NCBI RefSeq assembly: GCF_007753095.1
Contig: NZ_CP036348.1
Location: forward strand, 806,001-870,000
From: Rosistilla carotiformis
GTDB lineage: Bacteria; Planctomycetota; Planctomycetia; Pirellulales; Pirellulaceae
Length of the DNA stretch: 64,000 nt
Direction of reading: 5' to 3'
A model generated the notes under the pieces. That model was not told where the DNA came from, did no database searches, and worked only from the letters and a program-made list of their open reading frames with translations. A program made the translations under genes and the position numbers. The stretch's first letter is position 1; every line of letters starts with the position of its first letter. This document shows, piece by piece, positions 26,779 through 36,000 of the stretch.

Positions 26779-28107
26779 TCATCCGGCAAGCGTTTGCATC
26801 GCCTTCATCGTGATCCCTAGCGGGGAGACTTCGTTCGACTTTTGCACAAGAAACTGCCGCACCATCGGTTGCATCTCGATCGTTTTATCGAGGTCGGGAT
26901 TGGTGCCGGCGCGATAGGCGCCAATGTTGATCAGGTCTTCGTTAGTGCGGTAATTGGCTAACCATTTGCGCAGCTGTGTCGCGGCGGCAAGCGATTTGGC
27001 GGGGATCAGTTTGGTCTGCAATCGGCTGAGGCTTTCCAGCACATCGATCGCTGGCCAGTGGCCTTCGGATCCCAATTTGCGGCTGAGGATAAAGTGGCCG
27101 TCCAACAGGCCGCGCAGGTTGTCGCTGATCGGTTCGTTGTTGTCGTCGCCATCGACAAGGACGGCGTAGAACGCGGTGATCGATCCTCGTTCGGTGCGGC
27201 CCGATTGTTCAACCAACTTGGGCAGCGTCGAAAAGACCGACGGCGGATAACCGCGCGTTGTGGGAGGTTCACCGACCGCCAGACCGATCTCGCGTTGAGC
27301 GGTCGCAAAGCGGGTGATCGAATCCATCAACAGGACCACGTTTTTGCCTTGATCGCGAAGCGCCGTGGCGATCGCCGTGGCGGTCCACGCGGCTTGGATC
27401 CGCATCGTTGCCGGTTGATCGTTTGTCGAAACAACAAGCGTGCTGCGGGCCATCCCTTCTTTGCCTAGCGTGTGTTCGATGAACTCGCGGACCTCGCGGC
27501 CCCGCTCGCCAATCAACCCGATCACGACGGCATCGGCTTTGGAGTTCTTGGCCAGCATGCCCATCAGGGTACTCTTGCCGCCACCGGCTCCGGCAAAGAT
27601 GCCCAGCCGTTGTCCGAGCCCACAGGTCAGCAGGCCATCGATCGAACGGATCCCCGTCTCGAAGACGGTCTCGATCGGTGGGCGATCCAACGAGGCGGGC
27701 GGTTCCATGTTGATCGAGGTCGTAGTCAGCGAGGCGGGCAGCGGGCGTCCGTCCAATGGGCGGCCCAAAGCGTCGACGACCCGGCCGATCAGCCCTTCAC
27801 CCAATCGCAGGTTCACGCTGTGGCTCTGCAGTTCGACTGGATCGCCCGACGAAAGAGCCGACAATTCGTCCATTACCGCCAGGATCGGCGAATCGTCGCG
27901 GAAGCCGATCACCTTGGCAGCGCCCTTCTGCCCGCTGCGGGTGTGGATCGTGCAGATCGAACCGACAGGCACGCTCAGCCCACGGACCTCGACCCGGTTG
28001 CCGACGATCGCATGGACCGACCCGACGACGCGTCCGTTGATCGCGTTGCGGATCGTCTGGCGGTAATCTTCGGCTTTCACCAGTTCGGGGAAGGGAGCGT
28101 TCTTCAT
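26779..28107 (-). CDS. fliI: Flagellum-specific ATPase FliI
   Basis: The 442-residue ATPase of the flagellar type III export apparatus. Walker A GAGGGKSTLMGM (about 166-177), IGLIGERGREVREF, a Walker B-type LLMDSITRFA and TRGYPPSVFSTLPKLVEQSGR are all present, and the C-terminus NKTIEMQ-like ends normally. The ATG was chosen because the frame upstream is Arg/Gly-rich and shadows fliH. It should act as a hexamer with FliH and FliJ, its operon neighbours. Confidence 0.95.
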   Translation of the reverse strand: MKNAPFPELVKAEDYRQTIRNAINGRVVGSVHAIVGNRVEVRGLSVPVGSICTIHTRSGQKGAAKVIGFRDDSPILAVMDELSALSSGDPVELQSHSVNLRLGEGLIGRVVDALGRPLDGRPLPASLTTTSINMEPPASLDRPPIETVFETGIRSIDGLLTCGLGQRLGIFAGAGGGKSTLMGMLAKNSKADAVVIGLIGERGREVREFIEHTLGKEGMARSTLVVSTNDQPATMRIQAAWTATAIATALRDQGKNVVLLMDSITRFATAQREIGLAVGEPPTTRGYPPSVFSTLPKLVEQSGRTERGSITAFYAVLVDGDDNNEPISDNLRGLLDGHFILSRKLGSEGHWPAIDVLESLSRLQTKLIPAKSLAAATQLRKWLANYRTNEDLINIGAYRAGTNPDLDKTIEMQPMVRQFLVQKSNEVSPLGITMKAMQTLAG

Positions 28108-28160
28108 GCGTTTTCCGTTTGCGGCGGTCGTGATTCGATAGGACGCCCATGCAGGGAGGG

Positions 28161-28853
28161 CTATTGGTCGTCGCTTTTCAGCCCCAGGTGTTGGGCGAGT
28201 GTTTCCATCTGTGTCGATAGTTGTAAATCGATGTGTCCGCCCTCTTGGCGGACCACGACGCCCATCGGTTCGACCGTTTCGTCCGGTTCGATGTGCGTTT
28301 CCTGAGGCAATCCGGGGCGTCGGACGATGCGATCCAATTGCTGGCCCAAGACGCTTAGCGTTTCCGGGTGAACGGCCAAGGTGATCTTCCGTGCTCCGCG
28401 GACGGCGTCGAGCGCTTCGTTGGCCCACGCGATCAGGATATCATCGTTGTTCTGAATCGCATGGCGTGTCAACTTCTGAGCGATCTCGAATGCGATCTCC
28501 AACGTGTTGCGTTGCCATTGTTGCAACCATTCCTGTTCGGTCTGCCACAGTTCATCGATCGTCGATTCGAGGGTTGCCAAACGGCTGTGCACAGCCGTAT
28601 CGACAGCAACCTTCACTCGTTGATCGATCACTTCGTTGGCATCTTTTAGTCCTTCTTCGCGACCGGCTTCGCGGGCTTGCTTTTGGATCGCTTCTGCATC
28701 GGCGTGCGCTTGTTTGATGATCGCTGCGGCCGATTGTTGCGCTTGGTCGAGTTCTTGAGAGGCACGGTTTGCCAGATCGTCCAAGTTAAAACCAGCCACG
28801 CCCGAGAAGCCAGGATCCCGTTTGTTGGATTTGGATTTCAGAATGATCGACAC
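28161..28853 (-). CDS. fliH: Flagellar assembly protein FliH
   Basis: Regulator and peripheral stalk for FliI. The 230-residue protein has a long charged helix (about 30-100) with the AXXXA/Gly-spaced pattern of FliH, and a C-terminal domain with LTRHAIQNNDDILIAWANEAL and LAVHPETLSVLG, matching the FliH/type III HrpE family. The start is GTG in GTGTCGATC. It follows fliG by 44 bases. Confidence 0.87.
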   Translation of the reverse strand: MSIILKSKSNKRDPGFSGVAGFNLDDLANRASQELDQAQQSAAAIIKQAHADAEAIQKQAREAGREEGLKDANEVIDQRVKVAVDTAVHSRLATLESTIDELWQTEQEWLQQWQRNTLEIAFEIAQKLTRHAIQNNDDILIAWANEALDAVRGARKITLAVHPETLSVLGQQLDRIVRRPGLPQETHIEPDETVEPMGVVVRQEGGHIDLQLSTQMETLAQHLGLKSDDQ

Positions 28854-28897
28854 GATCGGTTACTCGGTGGATGCGGGGAAAGGGGCAGTCGCGTCGC

Positions 28898-30028
28898 TTA
28901 CGCTGCGAAGCTCATTTGGGATGGGGACGACGTCGGGGTATGCAATTCGGGCAGCTTGCCCGCGTCATGTAATTGCATCGCTGCGTCGTAGAGTTCGCGT
29001 TGGCTGGCATCGATCTGTCGCAGTTCGACGTTGTCGATTTGCCGCATCAATCCCTGAACTTCGCGACGTTGATTGCGTGGCAGGATCGCTAACAATCGCT
29101 GAACAACGCGTGGATCCATCCCGCACAACGCGAGGATGGCCGTGTCGACCTCGACCTCCAACAGCACGCGGCGGAGCGCATCGGCGGGCAGGCGTTCGAT
29201 CGGCGCAAAATCGATCGGCGTCGGTTCGCTGTCGAGATCCAGGTGCAATTCGTCGACAACCTCCAATGGATCGATCGCCATCGAATCGGTCTCGTCCAGT
29301 TGCGGCGGCGGTTCGGGAGTTGCGATTTCCTCGTCGACGAGGGGCCGCGGTGGCAGCGAAGCCACGAGTTCGGGATGGTCGGTCGCGAGGTCGGTCAGGA
29401 TTTGCTCGCGTTGCGTAAGGTCCAAGTGAGTTAGGATCGAGGCCAACGATCGGCTGCCCGCCTGAGGTTCGGCCGGCATCACCTTCTTCATCAGCCCTTG
29501 CAAGTGCTCGCTGATCTCTTGAATCGCTTGACTGGGGATTTCCGTGATCGCAGCCAGCCGTTGGATCGCGGATTTGCAAACCGCTGTCGGAAGGTCGCCG
29601 AGAAGTTTGGCGGCGACCGCCGGTTGCATCGATGCCAATACGATCGCAACGGTTTGCGGGTGTTCATCCGACAGGGCACTGACGAGCGCACGGATCGGCA
29701 TCTCGTTCAGAAAATGCAGCGGATCGTGTGATTCCGCTTCTTCGTCGGCGGAGTGTTCCGCGGGGGAAGCGGTTGTGGTGTGAGCCGCCGCCACGACGGG
29801 TTCCGAGTGGACGGGGGGCGTTCTTGGAGTGGTGACGCTTTGCGACTTCTGCATGAAGTCGGCGATCGCCATCTTCCGTTCCAGCGGATCGATTCCGGAG
29901 AGCTGCGAGATTGCGTACCGAACCTGCGCCGCTCGCGATGGAGGCATCTTGGCCAGCAACTGGGTCGCCGTGACCTGATCGAGACTGTCCAGCAAGACAG
30001 CGACGCGACGAAGCGAACCCTGATCCAC
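28898..30028 (-). CDS. fliG: Flagellar motor switch protein FliG, divergent
   Basis: The rotor protein contacted by stators. The N-terminal domain (DQGSLRRVAVLLDSLDQ) is followed by a Pro/His/Glu-rich linker (about 70-105), a middle domain with the diagnostic EHPQTVAIVLASM (about 118-130), a second acidic/proline linker, and a C-terminal domain (LCGMDPRVVQRLLAILPRNQRREVQ). The torque-helix charges seen in typical FliG are partly changed here: the acidic positions of the usual KEDME block are replaced by QGLMRQ. The GTG start was chosen by its ribosome site. It is the first gene of the operon; fliF, which usually precedes fliG, is not upstream. Confidence 0.85.
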   Translation of the reverse strand: MDQGSLRRVAVLLDSLDQVTATQLLAKMPPSRAAQVRYAISQLSGIDPLERKMAIADFMQKSQSVTTPRTPPVHSEPVVAAAHTTTASPAEHSADEEAESHDPLHFLNEMPIRALVSALSDEHPQTVAIVLASMQPAVAAKLLGDLPTAVCKSAIQRLAAITEIPSQAIQEISEHLQGLMKKVMPAEPQAGSRSLASILTHLDLTQREQILTDLATDHPELVASLPPRPLVDEEIATPEPPPQLDETDSMAIDPLEVVDELHLDLDSEPTPIDFAPIERLPADALRRVLLEVEVDTAILALCGMDPRVVQRLLAILPRNQRREVQGLMRQIDNVELRQIDASQRELYDAAMQLHDAGKLPELHTPTSSPSQMSFAA

Positions 30029-30034
30029 AACCAA

Positions 30035-30041
30035 TCCCTCC
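30035..30041 (-). promoter_or_regulatory. Ribosome site that fixes the fliG start
   Basis: GGAGGGA lies six bases before a GTG at 30028. A TTG immediately next to it and another TTG ten codons upstream lack proper spacing, so the GTG is the better start. Confidence 0.6.
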
Positions 30042-30643
30042 GATGAATAGACAAGCAAACACAGAAAAGCTTATAGCGAGCCGAGCTCGATGGCGGAAGA
30101 GAAGTTGCGGGGAGGTTTTGAGCGTTGGGGAGTTTGGGGATGGTTCGGCGGGTGGGCAGTTCCCGGAGCTCCCCTGGCGAGGAGTCGGGGCGCGAGCGAT
30201 CGAGAACTCTTTGTCAGTCCCCTTCCCTTGCGATCGAAGGCGATCGGTCAGGCCCCACCCAACGGACTCGCGGCGAGCTACCGAATCAAAAAAAATGCGA
30301 AAGTTTTTGCTAGCATAACAATTGGTATCGTCTGGCCTGACAGCAGCCGCATGCTAGCAAATGTGCTAGAGAAATCCAGCTCCGCGATGCGCTGAATACG
30401 TTGCAAGGTGGGGGGAGACAGAAGGGCCCCAATTGAGTCAAAACCTATATAAAACGGGGGAGGCACCAATCTGCTCACTTGACATTTGCACATGCTCGGG
30501 AATAACTTACAAGGACAGCCATTGATCCCCATCGTTGCTTGGGAATGGTCCCGCTGAAACCCCATGTTATGCATCGAGATTTGCAGCACGACGTTGCCCT
30601 TTCGCGTCCTTTTTATCTATGCATCCCACGATAAGGATATCAA
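30042..30643. other. Divergent intergenic region, fliG / BON protein
   Basis: About 600 bases that should hold the flagellar operon promoter (minus strand) and the BON-gene promoter (plus strand). A TATAAG on the minus strand near 30071-30076 and a TTGACA at 30479-30484 on the plus strand are possible elements, but neither has a convincing partner. No gene recognised. Confidence 0.4.
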
Positions 30644-30862
30644 ATGATTGACACGCTCGAACCTCAATCCTCGATGCAAGCGAGGAATCGTCTGCACGAA
30701 AGCCCCATCACCGAGCTCCGCGATCTGGAAATCGTCGAAGATGGTGAATGCTTGTGCATCAGCGGCCGCGTTCGCTCGTTCTATCACAAGCAGCTCGCTC
30801 AAGAGACCGTTCGCCAAACCGCTCCCGGTTGGACTGTCGTCAATCGCGTCGCCGTCGACTAG
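30644..30862 (+). CDS. Short BON-domain protein
   Basis: A 72-residue protein that is essentially one BON domain: LRDLEIVEDGECLCISGRV, then SFYHKQLAQETVR and a final GWTVVNRVAV. No signal peptide is visible, so a cytoplasmic or surface-associated role is open. Single-domain BON proteins of this size are common in planctomycetes; their function is not known. An AAGGATATCAA ribosome site precedes the ATG. The gene stands alone. Confidence 0.75.
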   Translation: MIDTLEPQSSMQARNRLHESPITELRDLEIVEDGECLCISGRVRSFYHKQLAQETVRQTAPGWTVVNRVAVD

Positions 30863-31012
30863 GTTCTTGGGGCTCGCCATCTGCCGTCGCTGCGGTCGTC
30901 GAAACGATCGACAGCGAATTCGGATCAATGCCACGCTTCGATCGTCTCTACGTCGTGGTTCCGACGAACTGCAAAGAGTCGCAGTTCTTCTGACAGATCG
31001 CTCTCTTGCGGT

Positions 31013-32689
31013 CTACTCACCCTGCCACGTTCGCGTATTCAGTTTGCCCGCTTTCAGTTCGGCCTGGCGGCGCTGAAGGTATTGGTGGGAGATCTTCCTC
31101 GCCTTGGCGCGATCGGCTTCGTCGTAGTCCCAGAACTCCTGCACGATCGCCTCGCACTTCGGATGATGGCTGCCGTCGTCTCCCACGCTTTGACGCAGCC
31201 GAGCCAGTTGAGCTTTCAGCTCAGTCACCCGTTCCGCTTGGTTGGGATCGTCGTAGAGGTTCCTCGTCTCCTGCGGATCGTTCACCAAATCGTAAAGCTC
31301 CCAGCCCGCCGGCGTTTGATATCCGCCGTCGTAATTGCAGCCGTAGAAGTAGATCAGCTTGTGCGTCTTGGTTCGAATGCCTAAATGCCCCGGATTGTCG
31401 TGGTGAGCCATGTGCATCCAATAGCGATAATAAGCGGCTTGCTTCCAGTCGGCCGGTTCGTTGCCGGTCTCCAGCAGCGACTTAAACGAACGCCCCTGTA
31501 CCGAAGCGGGGATCTCGGCGCCCGCCAACGCGAGCATCGTCGGGGCGTAGTCGACGTTTTCGATGATCGTGTCGTACCGCTTCCCCGCCGGAACGCTTTT
31601 GGGATAGCGGACCAGAAACGGCATCCGCTGCGATTCTTCGAACATCCAACGCTTGTCCTGGTAGTCGTGCTCGCCCAGCATAAAACCCTGGTCGCCGGTG
31701 TAGATGATGATCGTGTTGTCGATCTGCCCCGTTTGTTCCAGGTGTTGGAATAACCGGCCCAGGTTGTCGTCGATCCCTTTGACGCAGCGGAGGTACTTCT
31801 TTAAGTAGGCCTGGTAGGCGAGCCGTGTGTTTTCTTCGTCGCTGTATTTGGCGGCATCAAAGTCCTTGGGGAACTCGTTAGGATAGAGTGACGGTAGATC
31901 ACCAAGGTAGGAACGCCGCAGATTGCGTCCGCCGATCGACGTGCCGATATGAGGCAGCAGTTCGTCGTTGGCGCCTCGCGTGGCCAGCGATCCAAACTTG
32001 GGATCGCGATGCCACAGCGTATCGGGCTCGGGGATCTGGACGTCGGCCAGGTACGACTCGTAGCGCTCGGCGTTTTCGAAGTAATCGTGAGGCGCTTTAT
32101 AATGATGCATCAAGAAGAATGGCTGCTCTTGATTCCAGCCATCTTTCAACCAATCGAGCGTCAGGTCGGTGATCGCATCGCTGGAATGTTTGCCCGGAAA
32201 CTGTAGCTTGTTTTTCCCCCACGGCTTGTCGCCACGAACCAAAAACTCCGGGTCGTGGTATTTCCCTTGGCCGGGGAGCACACAGTAATAATCGAAGTCC
32301 GCCGGTTCATGGTGCAGGTGCCACTTGCCGATCATCGCGGTTTGGTAACCCGCCTTGCCCATCTGAATCGCCAGCATCTGTTCGCCGGGAGCCACGCGGC
32401 CGCTGAGATCAAACGCGCCGTTGGTGTGGTTGTATTGGCCCGTCATCACGCACGCCCGCGATGGCGAACAGATCGAATTGGTGCAGAAGGCGTTGGTGAA
32501 CAACGCACCCTCTTTCGCCAATCGATCGATGTGAGGCGTCGGGGCAACGTTGGCTAGGCGGCTGCCGTAAGCGGAGATCGCCGGCGCGGCGTGATCGTCC
32601 GACATGATGTAAAGAATGTTGGGGCGATCGGCGGTCATCGCGATCGTTGGTACAGAGACGAGCAAAAACAGCAGCAACGTCCGCATCAT
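31013..32689 (-). CDS. Secreted type I sulfatase, CSPSR active site
   Basis: A 558-residue exported sulfatase. A signal peptide (about 3-19) is followed by DRPNILYIMSDDHAAPAISAYG. The formylglycine motif C74-S-P-S-R78 is canonical and is followed by ACVMTGQYNHTNG. GKWHLHH (about 120) and YTGDQGFMLGEHDYQDKRW (about 330) supply further catalytic and metal residues. DxHxxxx-type C-terminal segments and an Arg/Lys-rich tail complete it. The first of two adjacent ATGs is preferred: a GGAG sits eight bases upstream. The substrate is unknown, probably a sulfated polysaccharide. Confidence 0.93.
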   Translation of the reverse strand: MMRTLLLFLLVSVPTIAMTADRPNILYIMSDDHAAPAISAYGSRLANVAPTPHIDRLAKEGALFTNAFCTNSICSPSRACVMTGQYNHTNGAFDLSGRVAPGEQMLAIQMGKAGYQTAMIGKWHLHHEPADFDYYCVLPGQGKYHDPEFLVRGDKPWGKNKLQFPGKHSSDAITDLTLDWLKDGWNQEQPFFLMHHYKAPHDYFENAERYESYLADVQIPEPDTLWHRDPKFGSLATRGANDELLPHIGTSIGGRNLRRSYLGDLPSLYPNEFPKDFDAAKYSDEENTRLAYQAYLKKYLRCVKGIDDNLGRLFQHLEQTGQIDNTIIIYTGDQGFMLGEHDYQDKRWMFEESQRMPFLVRYPKSVPAGKRYDTIIENVDYAPTMLALAGAEIPASVQGRSFKSLLETGNEPADWKQAAYYRYWMHMAHHDNPGHLGIRTKTHKLIYFYGCNYDGGYQTPAGWELYDLVNDPQETRNLYDDPNQAERVTELKAQLARLRQSVGDDGSHHPKCEAIVQEFWDYDEADRAKARKISHQYLQRRQAELKAGKLNTRTWQGE

Positions 32690-33050
32690 AAAATCGACTC
32701 CTGTTGAGGGCAGTTCAAAGTCAGCGCTAACCGACCAAGCGAGTCTAATCGTTCGACGGCGCGATGAATCAACCTAGTGGCTTCTGGCGGGGAAATAAAG
32801 CAACCGTGCGCGTTGCGGAGTCCGCAATCGCTCGGATTCGAACGTCCGCGATGCGCGTTCTGATCGCTTTCGCTCTGCGGCGATATCGTTTTCCGTTGGG
32901 AGCGCGGCAGATTCTGCGGCGGCAGCCCGGCGGGCGACATCGCATGCATTGGCTCGACAACGTAGTTCGGCGCTCGGCGGCGCGATACAATCGCAGAGGA
33001 GTGTGGTGGGCGTTTGACGTGGTGACACGCAGGAATGGAGGGATCGCGAT
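32690..33050. other. Divergent intergenic region, sulfatase / envelope operon
   Basis: About 360 bases between the divergent sulfatase and the large DUF4175-like gene. Several short open frames are present on both strands, none with recognisable features. It must contain both promoters; I could not single out hexamers. Confidence 0.4.
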
Positions 33051-36000
33051 TTGGATGCTCGACTCAAAGATCTACTGGAATCGGTTGCCAGTCGCTTGCG
33101 CCGTCAGCGGTTGCTGTGGCTATTAGCAGCGGTCTGGCTGGCGACAGCTTTCGTTGCCCTCTCGTTGCTGTGGCAGGTCCGCAGCGGAGAGCTTTCCGCG
33201 AACGTTGCCCTTGGCGTTGCGGCAGCCACGCTGGGCGGGCTGTTGGTCGCAGCCTGCGCTTTGAGTCTCTGTTCGTTCCGCGATTCCAAAGCTGTTGCCG
33301 CACGGATCGAAGCCCACTTTCCCACGCTGCGACAACGCTTGTTGACCGCTGTCGATCAACGCCCCGCCGACATCAACACGCCGATGAACTATCTGCAGAC
33401 GGCGGTGATCGATGAGACGCTGCACCATGGCACGACGCATCGGTGGACATTGGCTGTCAACCAATTGGCGACACGATTCGCCTGGGCGGTCAACGCGCTG
33501 GCGCTCGGCTTGCTGGTATTGGTTGGGATCGGGTTGAATTCTCAGCTGGCAAACGCCAAGCACCGCGGCACCGATCCGGCCTCGCTCGCGGAACTGCAGC
33601 CATCGGCGGAGATTACCGTCGAGCCAGGGGATGTCGAGATCGAACGGGGCAGCAACCTCGTCGTCACCGCTCGGTTCGGAGCTAACGATCTAGGGCTGTT
33701 ACCCAGCGAGGTTCAATTGATCGCTCGCCGTGGCGACCAGCAGACGCAGTCCGCGATGACGCGGAACCTGAGCGATCCCGTCTTTGGTGGCTATCTGAAC
33801 GAAGTGGTCGAGTCGACGAATTACGAAGTGCAATACGACGGCCAGGTGTCGCCGACATATAAGGTCACCGTCTTCGATTACCCTCAGCTGCAGCGATCCG
33901 ACGCGCGGCTGGTCTTTCCGCAGTACACGGGACTCGAGGAAAAGCAAGTCGACGACACGCGGCGCGTCAGCGCGGTCGAGGGGACTCAGCTGACCTGGAT
34001 CTGCCAGCTGAACAAGCCGGTCGCCAGTTGCACGTTGGTCGACGATGAGGGCAAGGTCTTGCCGCTGTCGGCCGACGCGGAAAACCCGTTGCACTATCGG
34101 GCCACGGTCACGCTGCAGCAATCGACCCGTTGGACGTTGAAGTTGGTCGACGCCGAGGGACGCGAGAACAAATATCCGCCCGAACTGGTAGCTCGCGTTC
34201 AGCCCAATCAACCGCCGGTAATGAAATTGGTCGCCGCCCGAGACGTTCGCGTCTCGCCGTTGGAAGAGCTGCAAGTTGGGGCTCGGTTTCGCGACGACTT
34301 CGGTCTGTTGCGATATGGGCTCGCCTATGCGATGGCGGGGGGGGAGCCGCACGAGATCGTGCTCGGAGAAACGACGCAGCGGAAAGAGGAGCGTGAAGCG
34401 TCGCCGATGATCGACTTCGAAGCGCTCGCTGCCGAACCCGATCAATTGTTGTCGTATCATTTTTGGGCCGAAGATTTTGATGCCCAAGGTCAGCCGCGGC
34501 GATCCGAGAGCGACATGTTCTTCGCCGAAGTCCGGCACTTCGAAGAGATCTTTCGCGAAGGGGAACCGCCCGCTGGCGGCGAGCCACCTCCTTCGAGCCC
34601 CAACGCGCAACAAGCCGACGAACTGGCGGAATTGCAAAAGCAGATCATCACCGGAACTTGGAACCTGATTCGCCGCGAAACCGCCGCGGAACCATCGGCT
34701 GCTTTTGCGGACGACGTCGCGTTGCTGCACGAATCGCAACAGGCGGCGATCGAGCAACTGCAGGAGCTGGCGGCGGAGCTGACCGATCCGCAGTCCAAAG
34801 AATATGTGCAGGCGGCTGACGCGTTCATGCAGAAAGCTGTCACGCAATTGGCGGCTGTCGCCGATGCAAACTCCCCTCCCCTGCTCTCCCCCGCGTTGGC
34901 ATCGGAGCAAGCGGCTTATCAAGGGCTGCTGAAATTGAGGGCTCGCGAATTCGAAGTCTCTCGACAGCAGCAATCGCAATCGAAATCGAGCAGTTCATCG
35001 CAACAGCAACGCCAACAACAGTTGGATCAACTGGAACTGAAGAACGACGAAAACCGATACGAGACCGAACAGCAGGCCCGTTCCGAAGAGGAGCAACAGG
35101 CGACCGAGATGCGGCAGGTGTTGAACCGGTTGCGTGAACTCGCTCAGCGGCAAGAGGACCTCAACAAACAATTGAAGCAGCTGCAGTCGGCGCTCGAAGC
35201 TGCTCAGACCGAACAGGAGCGAGAAGAGATCCAACGGCAATTAAAACGGCTTCGCGAAGAGCAGCAGGAACTGTTGCGCGACACCGACGAATTGGCCGAT
35301 CGGATGAATGCCTCGCAGGATCAACCGGCGACGGCAGACCAACAGGAACAGCTGGCTGAGACCCGCGAGAACGTACGCCAGTCGAGCGAAGCGTTGGAGC
35401 AGCAGGATGTCTCGCAGGCGTTGTCGGCGGGCACGCGAGCCGAACGCGAGTTCAAGCAGATGCGGGATGAAGTGCGGCAGCAGGCGGCGGGCGATTTCGC
35501 CGAATCGATGCAGCAGATGCAACAACAGGCTCAACAGTTGCAAGAGCAACAGGAAGCGATCGGCCAGGAGATCGAACAGCTGGAGGAGACAAATCCCGGA
35601 TCGCTGCGAAGCCCGCAGGATCGCGATCAGATTCGCGATCGGATCGGTCAGCAACGGCAGCAGCTTGCCGATTTGCTCGATCGCATGGAGCGAACGGTCA
35701 GCGATGCGGAGACCTCTGAACCTCTGTTGGCGGAAAAACTGTACGACTCGTTCCGCAAGACACAGCAACGCCGCGTCGATCAGCAGTTGGATATGACCAA
35801 CCAGTTGCTCGAACGGGGACTCGATCCCGACGCGAGTCAGGCGACCGCGGCAGCCGAAGCGGGGATCGGTCAGTTGCGGGAAGAGATCGACGAAGCCGCT
35901 CAAAGCGTCCTCGGCGATCCAACTGAAAGCTTGCGGCGGGCGCTCGGCGAACTGGAGCAGGTCTCGGATCAGTTGAGCGACGAGATTCGGGAGAACGATC

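Noticed and set aside
30461-30475. GGCACCAATCTGCT as a sigma-54 promoter before the BON gene
   Set aside because: The GG-to-GC spacing is nine bases instead of ten, and TTGC is missing.
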